From Symbiotaphrina buchneri (Eukaryota > Ascomycota > Symbiotaphrinales > Symbiotaphrinaceae), in NCBI GenBank assembly GCA_001599915.1, contig BCIG01000016.1, positions 496,001 to 560,000 of the forward strand: DNA of 64,000 nucleotides. Reading direction: 5' to 3'. This document shows positions 33,657-44,400 of this stretch, one piece after another; position 1 is the stretch's first letter; the number at the start of each line of letters is the position of its first letter. The notes under the pieces are model-generated. The model searched no databases and had not been told where the DNA came from. It saw only the letters and a list, made by a program, of their open reading frames with translations. A program made the translations under genes and the position numbers.

Positions 33657-34997
33657 TCACGATTCTGCCAATATTCGAGATATTTGCAGCGCCAGGTCCA
33701 ATATTGTCAGGTGCTCGTCAGCACCGTCAGCTAACCTCTTGTCGACATCAGAGAACACCATTACGATCTTGTTTTTCTGTCTATCTGATATGGTATCGTT
33801 GAAGACAATCGTCTGATAGAGCTGCACGGGTCACGTCAGATAACTTCGAGGAAGATCTAAGGATCGCTTACTTGTGAAACGATCTGCGTGGCACTCCATC
33901 CATCCAGCACCATGTCAGATACGACGTTTGCCACAGAGTCGTACACTGTCCCCTTGGTGCGTGGTTGCATTGCCTGGACCAGAGCTTGGATCGTATCATT
34001 CGGTATCACTCCCGCGATCTCCTCGACACTCCGTACGGACACTGTGCCGGAGACCTTTGCATCCACATCCATTGCATCCTCATCATCATCTTTGCTAGTC
34101 TTGCCCGACTTTCCAGCGCCGACAAGTCTGGCTGCACTTTGTAAAAAGGTGATCGCCTTCCGCAAATCCCCTTCGCTACATCTGATCAATGTATCTATCA
34201 CGCCCGATTCTAGCGGGACACCTTCGTTCTGTGCTATCTCATCCAGCCTCTTACCGGCATTCTCCTGGTCTAGGCTCTTGAAACGGAATTTGCTGCATCT
34301 GCTGGCTAGAGGATCTATTATTCGGGTCACGTAGTTGCAGATAAGGCAGAATCGGGTAATCTTTGAATAGGTTTCCATGGTCCGTCTCAGCGCACTTTGA
34401 GCGTCCTGTGTCATCGAGTCCGCTTCGTCGAGTATAATAATCTTATATGGTGGACATGGATATTTAGACTTGTATCCCGGCGGAGGGTTTGAAAGTTGCA
34501 TCCGGGCAAAGTCTTTGACCTTTTCTCGGACAATGGATATGCCTCGTTCATCGGAAGCGTTCAGCTCCAAGGCGCGGGATCTGAAGAATTCAGGACCATA
34601 GAGTTCTTTGGCAAGTGCGAGAACAGTGGACGTCTTCCCCGTACCAGGCGGGCCGTAGAATAGCATATGAGGTAGCTATGAGACAATCAGAAGTGTTCGA
34701 GTCTAAGAAGGAGCTGCCTTTGCATACATTTGAGGATTGCAAAGTCCGTTGGAGGACGTTTATTGTATGATCTTGAGCGGTAACATCTTTTAAGGATTTG
34801 GGACGACTTCAGCTGATTGTCAGACTATTGACATACAAAATGTGACTGCGATAATGGAATGGACCGTACTATTTTTCCACCCATGGCTGGAGTGAAGATG
34901 TCTCTTTGGTCGCCGGGGTTTTGGAGGACGATGCGCCGGTGGAGGCAGCTGCCGCAGCAGCAGCAGCACGGGCCTTGTTGTCGAAAAAACTGGCCAT
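33657..34997 (-). CDS. RFC2: Replication factor C subunit 2
   Basis: AAA+ subunit of the clamp loader that opens PCNA onto primed DNA. Four exons: 34997-34870, 34806-34728, 34675-33872, 33821-33657; 391 residues. After an Ala-rich start, [20 protein letters not shown] is the RFC N-terminal box. Then [20 protein letters not shown] (Walker A), [20 protein letters not shown] (RFC box), [19 protein letters not shown] (Walker B), [20 protein letters not shown], and [20 protein letters not shown] with the arginine-finger SRC motif. These match yeast Rfc2 (human RFC4) rather than Rfc3/4/5. An acidic insert ([16 protein letters not shown]) before the C-terminal collar domain is lineage-specific. The exon 1/2 junction (codon TA|T) is placed by phase and homology. 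It diverges from DSC4. Confidence 0.95.
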
Positions 34998-35402
34998 GAA
35001 TTTACGCAATTGACGTAAGGTATGAAGATGGGCGCAAGATGAAGAAGCTGAATAGCGACAATGGTAATCAAATCCACTTGCTGCCGCTGCTGGCGGATCT
35101 GGAGCACTCTGAACTTCTGTGACCGAACTTTGGGACTTCGACGCGTCGCGTAGCCCAGCAAAGCTTGGTACCCCGGGGTACTTAGACTTCCCTTTCTGGA
35201 GGTCAAATGACGCTGCTTTATTGCAGAGCAGACAGCTCACAGATGGAGGATAGGTAGGTAGCAATCATTCACCCTATCCTGCCGCCCCGTCACTGCGACA
35301 CCATACCAAACTCGCCAACAACAACACAACAATAATACCTGCATGCAGCAACGGTGAACCTTCCCATGCGCTTCAGGCCATGACACATGACACCCTCAAG
35401 AT
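34998..35402. other. RFC2/DSC4 divergent promoter
   Basis: 405 bases; no specific motif. Local CA/ACA-rich tract near 35310-35345. Confidence 0.5.
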
Positions 35403-36494
35403 ATGAACGATGATCCTTCCGCACCTCGCCCAGATCAGACCGGACATGAGCCGCCAGTTCCAGATGCCCAAGGCTCGGCGGAAATCGAGTCCTCGGCGCC
35501 GCAGTCCGCTGCAGCAGAGAGTGCTCGCAGGACTATCAGAGAGCGGGACAGGAAGAGGGGAGAATTGCTCGACGAGCTAGTCCGAGCGCTCGATATCACC
35601 ATCTACGCTCAACTTTCCACCTTATATTATCTTGAGTAAGCTCGAGCTTCTTCTCAATCCTTGCGATAGTTATGTGTATGCTGATGCTTCGTCATCTGCA
35701 GCTGTTCGATGTTCCGCTTCCTACTCCGCGCCATGGTACAGCTAGCATACCTCTCACCAAAGCCATTGATCTTCCCGGACGTCAAACACCGGCCATATAT
35801 CGGAGCGATCGTAGGCACGAACGTTCTTTGCTTCATGTTCCATATATTTCTCTCACGCCCTGAAGCCGGCGAAGCTTCGAGAGGCTATCTGCATGGCGGC
35901 CTGCTTATTGACTTTGTTGGACAGGAGGGACCAACCTCCAAATGGCGACTGGTTTCGCTGGATTTGTTGACACTGCTGTTGCAAGTGATCATGCTCTCTG
36001 TGCATTTACAGCGTCAAGATCTCAAGGCCGCATTATCAGATAGAGCGGACGCTGCCGCCGATGCTGGTACTTCATCTACCATGCTTCAAGGATTGGGTCC
36101 TGCTCAGGATCACGACTCGGAGGAACGCGGCGTCCTCCGATCAGAACGTCCATCGTCCACGGACGATATCGAACTCCAGCCGCTCAACGATGGCGCAGCT
36201 GCGGAGCAGGAGGAGACGGGTGGGCGGCCCCTTCTTGCCGTCACGGGATCTACATATCGTATGGATGTCGACGAACATCCTTTGGACGTTTATTACTCTG
36301 GAGAGGCCGTGCTTGCCAATGTTTGCATATGGGATACCGTCAGGGATCAGTTCTGGGAATATGAAAACCGACCCAGGCAGTCGGCAGATTCGACATCGTC
36401 TCCAAGCTCATCGGCTGCAATGGCGGCTGCCCTGACCGGTGGCAGGCTTGGCATTCGTGTGAGGATCGGGAGGACGGATCTGGGGCGCCTGTAG
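35403..36494 (+). CDS. dsc4: Dsc E3 ubiquitin ligase complex subunit 4 (DUF1746)
   Basis: Membrane subunit of the Golgi/ER Dsc ubiquitin ligase, which in fission yeast and Aspergillus activates the SREBP transcription factor under low oxygen. Two exons: 35403-35635 and 35702-36494; 341 residues. The N-terminus is Pro/Ser/Ala-rich. The DUF1746 core starts at RKRGELLDELVRALDITIYA and includes three hydrophobic stretches: LSTLYYLDCSMFRFLLRAMV with following residues, YIGAIVGTNVLCFMFHIFLS, and WRLVSLDLLTLLLQVIMLSV. Between the last two lies RGYLHGGLLIDFVGQEGP, a conserved family pattern. The soluble tail is acidic and Ser-rich. Family assignment is strong; the Dsc4 role follows from family membership. 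Confidence 0.85.
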
Positions 36495-37363
36495 GCTGGA
36501 CCCTTGGAGTTCACGGCGTACACGAACATTATCGCACAGGCGTCTGTGGTCTTGACCACATTGGCTAAATAACTTTGCAGAGCACGTCTCTTGTTCCCCT
36601 CCTGGTAATGCTGTCCCTGAAACGGTGACATGAGCGCCATATACTGTTCTGTATGCATTGCAGGGAACTGGGCTGAAGTCATAGACAACCCGCTCTGTAA
36701 TCTATAATGGCAGCGATGTCATATTATAATGTGTCAATGTCCATCTCGGTGTTCATTCACAAAGGGGAGCTGCATATATCACTAGCACGAAGCACTTGCT
36801 GGTGGGACACACGTGGACTCAAGGACCGTAAAATCCCCGCCTAGTCCAGCTGGCTGTATTGTTTGCCTAAGTATCGTGCGCGATGGAAGCGCCACTGGTG
36901 CCTTTATTGGAGAAACTCTCATCTGGCGTGAGGTGGTCTATCTGAAATGGAGACGCCAATAAAGCGCTCATCTGTCAAACTTTATGTTTCGCAGACCAAC
37001 CGGAAGTAAGGCGGCCGAGTACGAGCCTAGATTTCTCGTCCGGCTCGTATAAATTCTAGCCTTCGACCTTCTCCCGGTCCAGGCAGTTGCCCTGGCGGTG
37101 TTGGCCGCTAGACCATCACCAATAACATCACCCCGAGAATATCATCACTCTCGGGGCACGTTAACCAAGGTCATAAGAAGGCAACAGCTCATAACCGCTC
37201 CTGCAGGACTAAAACGTCCAGACATGCCTTCGTCCCCTCGTGAAGGCGAGCATCAGCTTTCAAGCCTCGTCCTTTCTTAGTGAAAGGCACTAACTGATGA
37301 GTGACCCGGAAAGGAGACGGCGGCATTTGCTCGCACTCGGTTGTACCGAACCAGCCAAGGCAG
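36495..37363. other. Convergent 3' space, DSC4 / PPE1
   Basis: 869 bases between facing 3' ends; no supported gene, RNA or repeat. Confidence 0.5.
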
Positions 37364-38956
37364 TTACAGCGTACCACCGGGGAACGGTTTGTTCTTTAGT
37401 AGATCTCCCACCTTCGGCGGTAATACTAGGGCACTTCTATCATTTCTATGGTAGAAGTCCACAAGGATTTTGGCCGTTTTCGCTGACAGATCTTCCTGGA
37501 TGAAATGTCCAGCTTCAGGGAATACCTGCAACTGATATTTCCCTGCTTGGAGTTAGCCATGTCCAGTATAGGTCACAATACACGACAGGTTGGACCGCAC
37601 CCTGCATCTGCCCTATCGTCAATTCGGTATCCAGCCTGTCGGTACCTGCCAAGAGCAACAGCTTTCCACCTCTTGCCCCAAGAAACTTTTTGCTCAGTCC
37701 TATGAACCAGTCCTCCCAGAAAGGCTGTGTGGCTGCCAGATCGGTCCGCCAAACCCAGGCCCTTTGCGGTGAGGAGGGGTTGGGGTCCTCTCGTAACAGA
37801 GCCGGGACAGACACCCGCGCAGAGATGGGATCCCGGATGGTGCGCGAACGAGTGCTAGGACACGTTAGATAACGGCGACGGTCACAAGAATATGGTGGTC
37901 ATCTTCATAGGAATATATCTACTTACTGCCACTGAATTCCTGCCGACAAGGACGGAAAGCCAGAGGGCCGCGTAGACAGGTAAGTCTGCATGCTTTGCAG
38001 AGCATCCATGGCAGATCCTGAGAAAGAGGTTACTTTACGCAATGCCAAAGCTGCTAGGGAGTTTCGAACCTTCGACCACGTCCAATACAGCGTACCCCAG
38101 GACTTTATCTCCAAGCTTGCCTCCCATGGCGACGTCGGTCACGACGGCGCCTCCAAGACTATGGCCGACTAGCAGCAATGGAGGTAACTCTGTCCAGTCC
38201 ATGAGTTTCTGGGTCAGCAGGACGACGTCCAGCATATCTTGACTCAGCACTTCTAGATGGAGGTCCAGAGGTGCAGTTTCTGCCTTTTCTTCACTGGCCT
38301 CGGCCGAGCGTACAACGGTGCTTCCATGGCCGCGGGCATCTAGCGACAAGACACCCGCTTCGGGTGATATTTTCTTGATTTCTGAAGCAAGGACTGCAAA
38401 GGAGAGGCCTGACGATCCAGCACCATGATGCGTGACAAAGAGCGGGCCTGCATTCGTTGGAGCCGTGAGGTAGGCATGATGGGTCACCCTTTCCTTTCCA
38501 TTGGACTTTTCCAAGAAGACCTCCCGATCAAAGAAGTCGGTCCAAGGCAACTGCTCGGACGATCCTGGTCGGCTGCCGGTACTGGGGGCAGACATCCATT
38601 AGTCTCTCAATTGCCCGTATATTTGCGAAATTGCAACAATAGTGCTGGTTAGATGCCATCTCGAACGGCAGAAAATAGCTGCTGCAACATATCGGGGATA
38701 ATTACACGCACCTCCGGGGTCGCGCAAAGAGATTCCCATTAGGCAAAGGCTTGATAGTTTTGGTAGAAGAAGCGGAGGAGGCGGAAGAAGAGGAGGCTGA
38801 AGACGAGTCATCATCGTGGCCCTCGGCCGGGAGGTGGCCTAGTTGGTCCTGTTCCTCATTGTCGTCTTCCTGGAAGGAGAGCCCCTGAGGCATAGGGGGT
38901 TCCAGGGGTAGGCGGGCCAGTTTTGCCTTGACGAAGGATCGCTGTAAATCACTCAT
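37364..38956 (-). CDS. PPE1: Protein phosphatase methylesterase 1
   Basis: Alpha/beta hydrolase that removes the C-terminal methyl ester from the PP2A catalytic subunit. Five exons: 38956-38712, 38581-38070, 38017-37927, 37854-37601, 37542-37364; 426 residues. The N-terminal 80 residues hold an acidic, Ser-rich stretch. Catalytic-fold motifs: LFVTHHGAGSSGLSFAVLAS (oxyanion region), VLSLDARGHGSTVV, LLLVGHSLGGAVVTDVAMGG (Ser in GHSLGG), LGYAVLDVVEGSAMDALQSM, and QVFPEAGHFIQEDLSAKTAK (catalytic His). Residues LLLLAGTDRLD should hold the Asp-loop region. The exon 2 donor is set at 38069 because only that site restores VVEGSAMDAL; an apparent longer reading is intron. Confidence 0.94.
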
Positions 38957-39702
38957 CGGCTGTTTTGTATTGTTTGTGTTCGAATAGATAAGGTATATGA
39001 ACGAATGGAATAATACACTGAGCAGTCAATATCTGCCCGGGCTCGCCCTATGGGACAAAGTGAGGTAAGGTACCCGAGGTAGGGTACGGTAGGTGTTAAG
39101 GCAGAAAAAGTACACCACCTTGCCTTTGCGTATCACAAATAATAGCACGTGCGGGCTCCGATGGACGACCGCGAGTGAAGATGCAACTGACAGTGTGATG
39201 CGTCCGTTGTAAGGTAGTTACCTTCGAGGTACATACCTTAATGTACAAGCAAGATATCCGAGGAGGTTACGAGTAGAGTAGAGCTTCTTACCCAAATTAG
39301 ACTAGCCGCATCTTCTTAACAGCCAGATTCGATGATGCTGGCAATAAATGCTGCGGGCGACCGTGCACACGCAACTGCGGAGCTAAAATGCGCTAGTTCA
39401 TCCAAGTGACGTCGATCGAAGAGAGGGGCCAGAACCATTAATACCACTACGAAAGTACCTCGAGCTACGAAGCAAGGTAAGGTAACCAAGGAAATTCGTA
39501 CCCTGCGCCTGCCTTAGCCTTACTCCTACTGTACCCTTACCTTGACCCTTGGTCTTACCTTCACTTTCCATCTTTCTTCTTCGACTACTTGCTTTTTCTA
39601 CTCCAGTACTAGCACCACCGCTTTCTCCTTCCCTTCCCTTCTCCTTCTTCCTCGGCCTCATCTGTTCGTAAATTCCGGCCACGTCCCGAAGATTGGGAAA
39701 CG
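38957..39702. other. PPE1/DUF2417 divergent promoter, rich in AGGTA motifs
   Basis: 746 bases with three clusters of AAGGTA/GGTACC/TACCTT motifs (about 39063-39095, 39210-39245, 39470-39560), the densest such promoter in the window. No gene. Confidence 0.65.
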
Positions 39703-41393
39703 ATGGTTTCGCTCTGGGGTGCGCGGAAAGGCGGCGACGACGAGAACGAAGACGCTGATGTTGGGAACCCTCGCGATGGAGAAGCCAGCGAACGTCAGAG
39801 CGCTGCTCAAGCAAGGCTGCAACGACAGCGTGATCTGGAAGCCGACGAGCGCACCCGCTTGCTGCCACCGCCGACCCAAGACGGCTACCTGACACCTGAT
39901 GACCCCGCCGTGAGTCCCCCAGCACTACTAACTGGCTTTCTGTACGGCGAGTGGCTGACAATGTTGCCGACCAGGTCTCACCATACAACCTTTGGAGCGT
40001 TCGGGCACTCCGCTACTTCTCAGTTGTCCTCCTGGTCATCACCTTTCTGTGGTGGGTGCTGCTCTTGGTCTCCATTTTTGTCTCTCCACCAGGCCTGCAC
40101 ACGAGAGGCTCCGGCTTCTTTGACTGGTCTTATACCACTTTGACCCTCGGCAATCTCATCATTATTCTGCTCTTCTTCTCCGTCCCCTCCAAGGCAATGC
40201 AGGTGTCGGGCCTGATCATCGCGGTCCTCCTCATGCTTGATATGATTATTATCCTCGCCGTCCCTCGAATTCGCGTCGAAGAAGGCTGGGTTGGGATTGC
40301 CTCGGTGGTCTGGGCTTTCCTGATCTCCATGTGGACAGTCGTCACCGACCGTGTCGTGGCTTGGGGCAAACGAGAGGAAGAGGAACGTCTTACTGGCCGG
40401 CCTGAGACTCGTAGGACGTTGCGAGAATGGTGCGGTGTACTTTCTTCAACAGTCGTCCTCATCGTGCTCTGTGTCGTCCTTGTGCTTCCTTCTGCCACCC
40501 TGATCCTGCGGGCTCGGGACGCGTCGCTAGCGCCACCAGGGGAGCGTTATTATGTGGATGGCGACAAATATCAAGTCCATCTGGCATGTGTGGGTAATGT
40601 GACCTACAATTCAAATGGGGACAAGAACCCTACAGTACTACTTGAAGGCGGGGAGGGTCCTGTGGAGGACGGCTTGGAAGGCTGGGCATGGAACGCTCTC
40701 GGCAACAGAACCATCGATCGCTACTGTTATTGGGATCGTCCTGGCTTCGGCTGGTCCGATAACGCTCCTTCTCCACACTCAGCCGGCATGTCTGCCGACG
40801 CATTATCCGAGGCCCTGGCTAGGGCCGGGGAGGAAGGACCGTGGGTGCTAGTAAGCGCGGGTGTTGGTAGCATCTATAGCCGCATCTTCTCTAGTAGACA
40901 CGGCAGGGATGTCACTGGCATAATGCTGGTTGATCCGCTGCATGAGGACCTGCTACATCGGATTGGGTCCCCTGGGCGAGGCTTCCTTCTATGGGCTTGG
41001 GGAGTCATCTCTCCTTTGGGACTGGATCGTGTCGCTGGAGCGCTGTTTAAGGGGAGGACACGAGAAGACCGGGTTTACGGCAAGTCAGCGTACCAGAATG
41101 GAAAGTACATCAAGGCGAAGCTTCAGGAGAACCTTGTCGCCGATTCCTTGACGAAGAACGAGGTGGCTTCAGCGAGGAACATCCAGACACCGGATACACC
41201 CTTGGTGCTAGTGAGTTCGGGGATCAGGGTCCGAACAGACAGTGAATGGGAGCGGAAGCAACGGGATTTGACACACATTACCGACAAACTCATCGCATGG
41301 GATATCGTCAACAAGGCTCCTCATGAAGTATGGCGGACGTTGGACGGAAGACAGACCATGGAGCACCGGTTAGGGGAGCTAATCAAGGCATAA
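39703..41393 (+). CDS. DUF2417 membrane protein with alpha/beta-hydrolase domain
   Basis: Fungal protein usually listed as a mitochondrial integral membrane protein; no reaction is established. Two exons: 39703-39909 and 39975-41393; 541 residues. An acidic, Arg-rich N-terminus (with RTRLLPPP) leads into about five or six membrane spans (FSVVLLVITFLWWVLLLVSI; LGNLIIILLFFSVP; VSGLIIAVLLMLDMIIILAV; WVGIASVVWAFLISMWTVVT; SSTVVLIVLCVVLVLPSATL), the DUF2417 region. The C-terminal half is hydrolase-like: VLLEGGEGPVEDG, YWDRPGFGWSDNAPSPHSAG, GPWVLVSAGVGSIYSRIFS, VTGIMLVDPLHEDLL. The nucleophile elbow is VSAGVG in place of the usual GHSxG, so a Ser is present but activity is uncertain. Confidence 0.88.
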
Positions 41394-41872
41394 ATTGGGG
41401 GATTGTGGACACCCTATAAGAGCCAACGGGTTCCAATTTGATTCATGACTTTCTATTTATCTTTTTCGGTGGAGGAACACAGTGGTTATCTGCTTGCTCT
41501 GTAAGGTGTTGGTGTTGGATGCTGGTGCGGCACAACAATTTTGCCGGTCGTTGCGCTCATCTCAATCAATTGCATTTTTACCAAGCGTACACGAATAATA
41601 GGGTTACGGCAATTATGCATCATATCTCCTATTCCAGTACATTTGACCTTGGTGGCTGGAGATACAATGTGTGAACGGATTGAACGAGTGCCTGATTACC
41701 CGTCGAGCATTCTCTTTGCAGTTTCGCGGAGTGGCAGTGGTACCGCCTGCTCATAACCCGGACATCCCTTCATCCATTCGGGGGTTTAGGTCGACCAGTG
41801 CATATAATATGTCCTACGACCAATGCATTTGTAGAGTGCAGTTCCATAGAGCCGTGGCGTCCGCCGTCCGCT
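41394..41872. other. Convergent 3' space, DUF2417 / NTF2-like gene
   Basis: 479 bases between facing 3' ends; nothing recognised. Confidence 0.5.
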
Positions 41873-42403
41873 TCAGTGTCCACTGACGCTGCCATCTGTC
41901 ACGGCGTCCCAGGCACTCAGCGGGTCCGCCCAGATCTCCCACCTGCCGATCTTACCCTCCACGTCAAATTCGCAAAGTCGGTAGATGAATTGCTCCTGCC
42001 AGGCCTTGCCGGTCTTGACGGACTTGAAGCGACCCCTAGCCACGACCGTCACCGCGTTGGCGACGGGGTCCACGATGAACTGCTCCGGGGGTGGGAATGT
42101 GGTCGGCGAGGGCTCGAAGGCGAGGGTGTCGGCAAGCACGCGGAAGTAGTCGTCGCACGTCGTGCCGGTCGAGGGGTCCTTTGTCGCCGGGTCGGTGCGG
42201 CCGCTGAAGGGCCGGGCGAGGAAGGGGAGACGGGAGGAGGCCCACTCTGGCCCGTGCTCGTAGATGGTCGGGTTGGCGGTGAAGAAGGCCGAGAGCGTCT
42301 CCGCCGGCGGTGACTGCTCGAGGAAGGCATTGCAGAACGCTACGGCCGTGTCGCGCAAGACGTCGATGCGGTGGCTGGCGTTGGCGGGGTTGAGGTTGGC
42401 CAT
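41873..42403 (-). CDS. NTF2/SnoaL-like fold protein
   Basis: Single-exon 176-residue protein of the NTF2-like superfamily, whose members include polyketide cyclases, isomerases and non-enzymatic scaffolds. It opens with helices (IDVLRDTAVAFCNAFLEQ) and a short helix-strand stretch (TLSAFFTANPTIYEHGPEWA), then FLARPFSGRTDPATKDP, CDDYFRVLADTLAFEPS, a strand-rich half (FIVDPVANAVTVVARGRFKS, EQFIYRLCEFDVEGKIGRW) and ends EIWADPLSAWDAV. The WEIWADPLSAW tail is a common ending of fungal SnoaL-like proteins. Codons are more GC-rich than its neighbours. It is divergent from an epimerase-like gene. Substrate is unknown; fold assignment is by pattern. Confidence 0.78.
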   Translation of the reverse strand: MANLNPANASHRIDVLRDTAVAFCNAFLEQSPPAETLSAFFTANPTIYEHGPEWASSRLPFLARPFSGRTDPATKDPSTGTTCDDYFRVLADTLAFEPSPTTFPPPEQFIVDPVANAVTVVARGRFKSVKTGKAWQEQFIYRLCEFDVEGKIGRWEIWADPLSAWDAVTDGSVSGH

Positions 42404-43055
42404 GTTCTATTGAGGTGCAGTGGCTATGACGTAGACTGGCCCTTGACGAGGTATGTTAGGGTTGTTTTTTTACAGCGGAACGCAAGAGCAGAAGTGTCAC
42501 TCCGTATTGGGTATTGTACAGCGAGGCGGATATAAGCGACCGGACGGCAGCGTTATCTCCTTGCGTCTGGTATGCTGGGAAATATTCCGAAAAGCAAGGG
42601 TTGGTTGACCCCGGACTTTTCTATGTGCAAGGACCTTCCGGATTGGGAGAGCAGAGCAAGTGACGACGAGTTTCGGTAACCGTGGAGAGCCACGCAGGGG
42701 CCGGCATTTGACAGGCCGCAGTGCCGCACGCGCCACACACGCGGGAACTAACGGCTAGCGTCACGATCGATCGGCCCGATGAAGCTTGAGACCCAGATCC
42801 ACGGGCCATTCCGCCTCTGGGACCTCCCATTCACCCCTTTCATTCCGGGACTTACACCGCTCTTCCAATCCTTAACGCCGTCGCCACTCCAACACAGACC
42901 GCACAAAGATATAAATGCCAGCATGGAGTCACCCAACACATCAATTTTACCCATCAACAGATTGAGAGGCATATCACCAACCTCCATTGTTCACTTGTCC
43001 CCGCCTGACATAATCCTCGGTCTGAGAAGGCATAATAAGGATCAAGCCCACGACG
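42404..43055. other. NTF2-like / epimerase-like divergent promoter
   Basis: 652 bases; open frames on both strands here lack support. A TATA-like ATATAAAT lies near 42910. Confidence 0.5.
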
Positions 43056-44075
43056 ATGCCTCGCGTCCTGCTTCTAGGAGCCACGGGGTACATCGGCCAC
43101 AACCTCGCGGGCGCCCTCATCCGTTCCGGCGGCCATATTGTCTACGGTCTCGCCAGGTCGGCAGCCAAGGCCACCGCTCTAGAACTGCAGGAGGTCATTC
43201 CTCTTAACGAAAGCGAGTGGACGGATGCAATCATCAAAGAAAACATTGACGTGGTCGTGGATGTGACCGGCGCAAATCTGGAGAGTAAAGCCATCCTGCA
43301 ATCAGTCATCGAAGCCGGTAAGAAGCGGCTCGAAGCTCACGCAAAGGCCGGTATCAAGGGCCCGAAGCTAGGTAAGCGACATCTACGTCTCCTCGTTTGC
43401 TAAACAGCATGCTGATATTGTCCACAAGGCTACGTTTACACCTCAGGAACTTGGGTTCACGGATCGTCGCGCGAACCGGTCAACGATCTCAATGTCGTAG
43501 GCGCCGCGCACTCGCCCACTCAGCCGCCGCCGCTCGTCGCCTGGCGGCCTGCATTGGAGCAAGACGTGCTGGCGGCAAGCGAATGGCTAGACGTGCTAGT
43601 GTTGCGGCCGGCGCTGGTCTATGGCCGAGAAGGCGCGATCTGGTCGGGCATATTCGGACCCATTCGCGACGCTGCTCAGAAGGGAGAGTCTGGAGTGGAG
43701 CTGCCGATCGCTCCCGACAGCATGCCGGGCTTGGTCCATGTGGATGACCTGGCTGAGGGGATGAAGTTGGCTATCGAGAAGCTGCCGATGCTTTCATCCG
43801 CCTCTTCGAGTGTATACCCCATCTTCGACTTTCAGAGTAGCTATGAGAGCATGCAGACCATTGTGGATGAGTTCGCCAGGCACGTTGGCTTCGAGGGGAA
43901 GGTTGCGCTAACTGGGCATGGTGGAAATCTTTTCATGGAAGCCCTGAGCACGACGTCTAACAATGACTCGGCTCGCGCAAAGCTCTTGCTGGGCTGGCAG
44001 CCAAGGCGCATAGGCATGGCGGGTGGAATGGCGTTGTTTACCAAATCATGGCTCGCAGCCCAGGGGAAGGCTTAG
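43056..44075 (+). CDS. NAD(P)-dependent epimerase/dehydratase-like protein
   Basis: Extended short-chain dehydrogenase fold. Two exons: 43056-43371 and 43429-44075; 320 residues. The dinucleotide-binding motif LLLGATGYIGHNLAGALIRS (TGxxGxxG at residues 10-16) opens the protein, with LARSAAKATAL after strand 2 and VVVDVTGANLESK after strand 4. YVYTSGTWVHGSS, LVLRPALVYGREGAIWSGIF and LVHVDDLAEGMKLAIEKL are typical NAD-epimerase blocks. The catalytic YxxxK tyrosine is not obvious in the expected place, so it may be a non-canonical reductase or an NmrA-like redox sensor. It shares a promoter with the NTF2-like gene. The substrate is not readable. Confidence 0.82.
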
Positions 44076-44400
44076 TGGGACACTTTGCTAATAATGATTG
44101 GTTCGTAGGACAAGGTCATATGTCTGTGACTGCATCATTAGATTCTAATGCATGCTTCGCAATTGTTTTATGCCTACAAATGCACCATCTACTCCTGCCA
44201 ATATGCCAGCAAATTTCAATCCGAAAGTGCAGACTAGGCCAGCAAAATGACGCCATTCACTTCAACTCTCCCAGTTCGGAGCAACAACCGTACTCCTGAA
44301 TCACCAAATTGACCAGAGGTAGGATAACGAATCCGGCGGAGAATTGACAGGAAACAGAGGCTTCAGATACAGAATGAGTATCCCAGGCAAGCACGACGCC
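44076..44400. other. Convergent 3' space, epimerase / NPL4
   Basis: 325 bases; nothing recognised. Confidence 0.5.

Noticed and set aside
36495-37363. Search for transposon ends or tRNA in the DSC4/PPE1 space
   Set aside because: No inverted repeats, target-site duplications or tRNA box motifs found by eye.
38035-38070. Extension of PPE1 exon 2 to KLPSSFGIA
   Set aside because: These residues are the start of intron 2. Splicing at 38069 restores the conserved VVEGSAMDAL.
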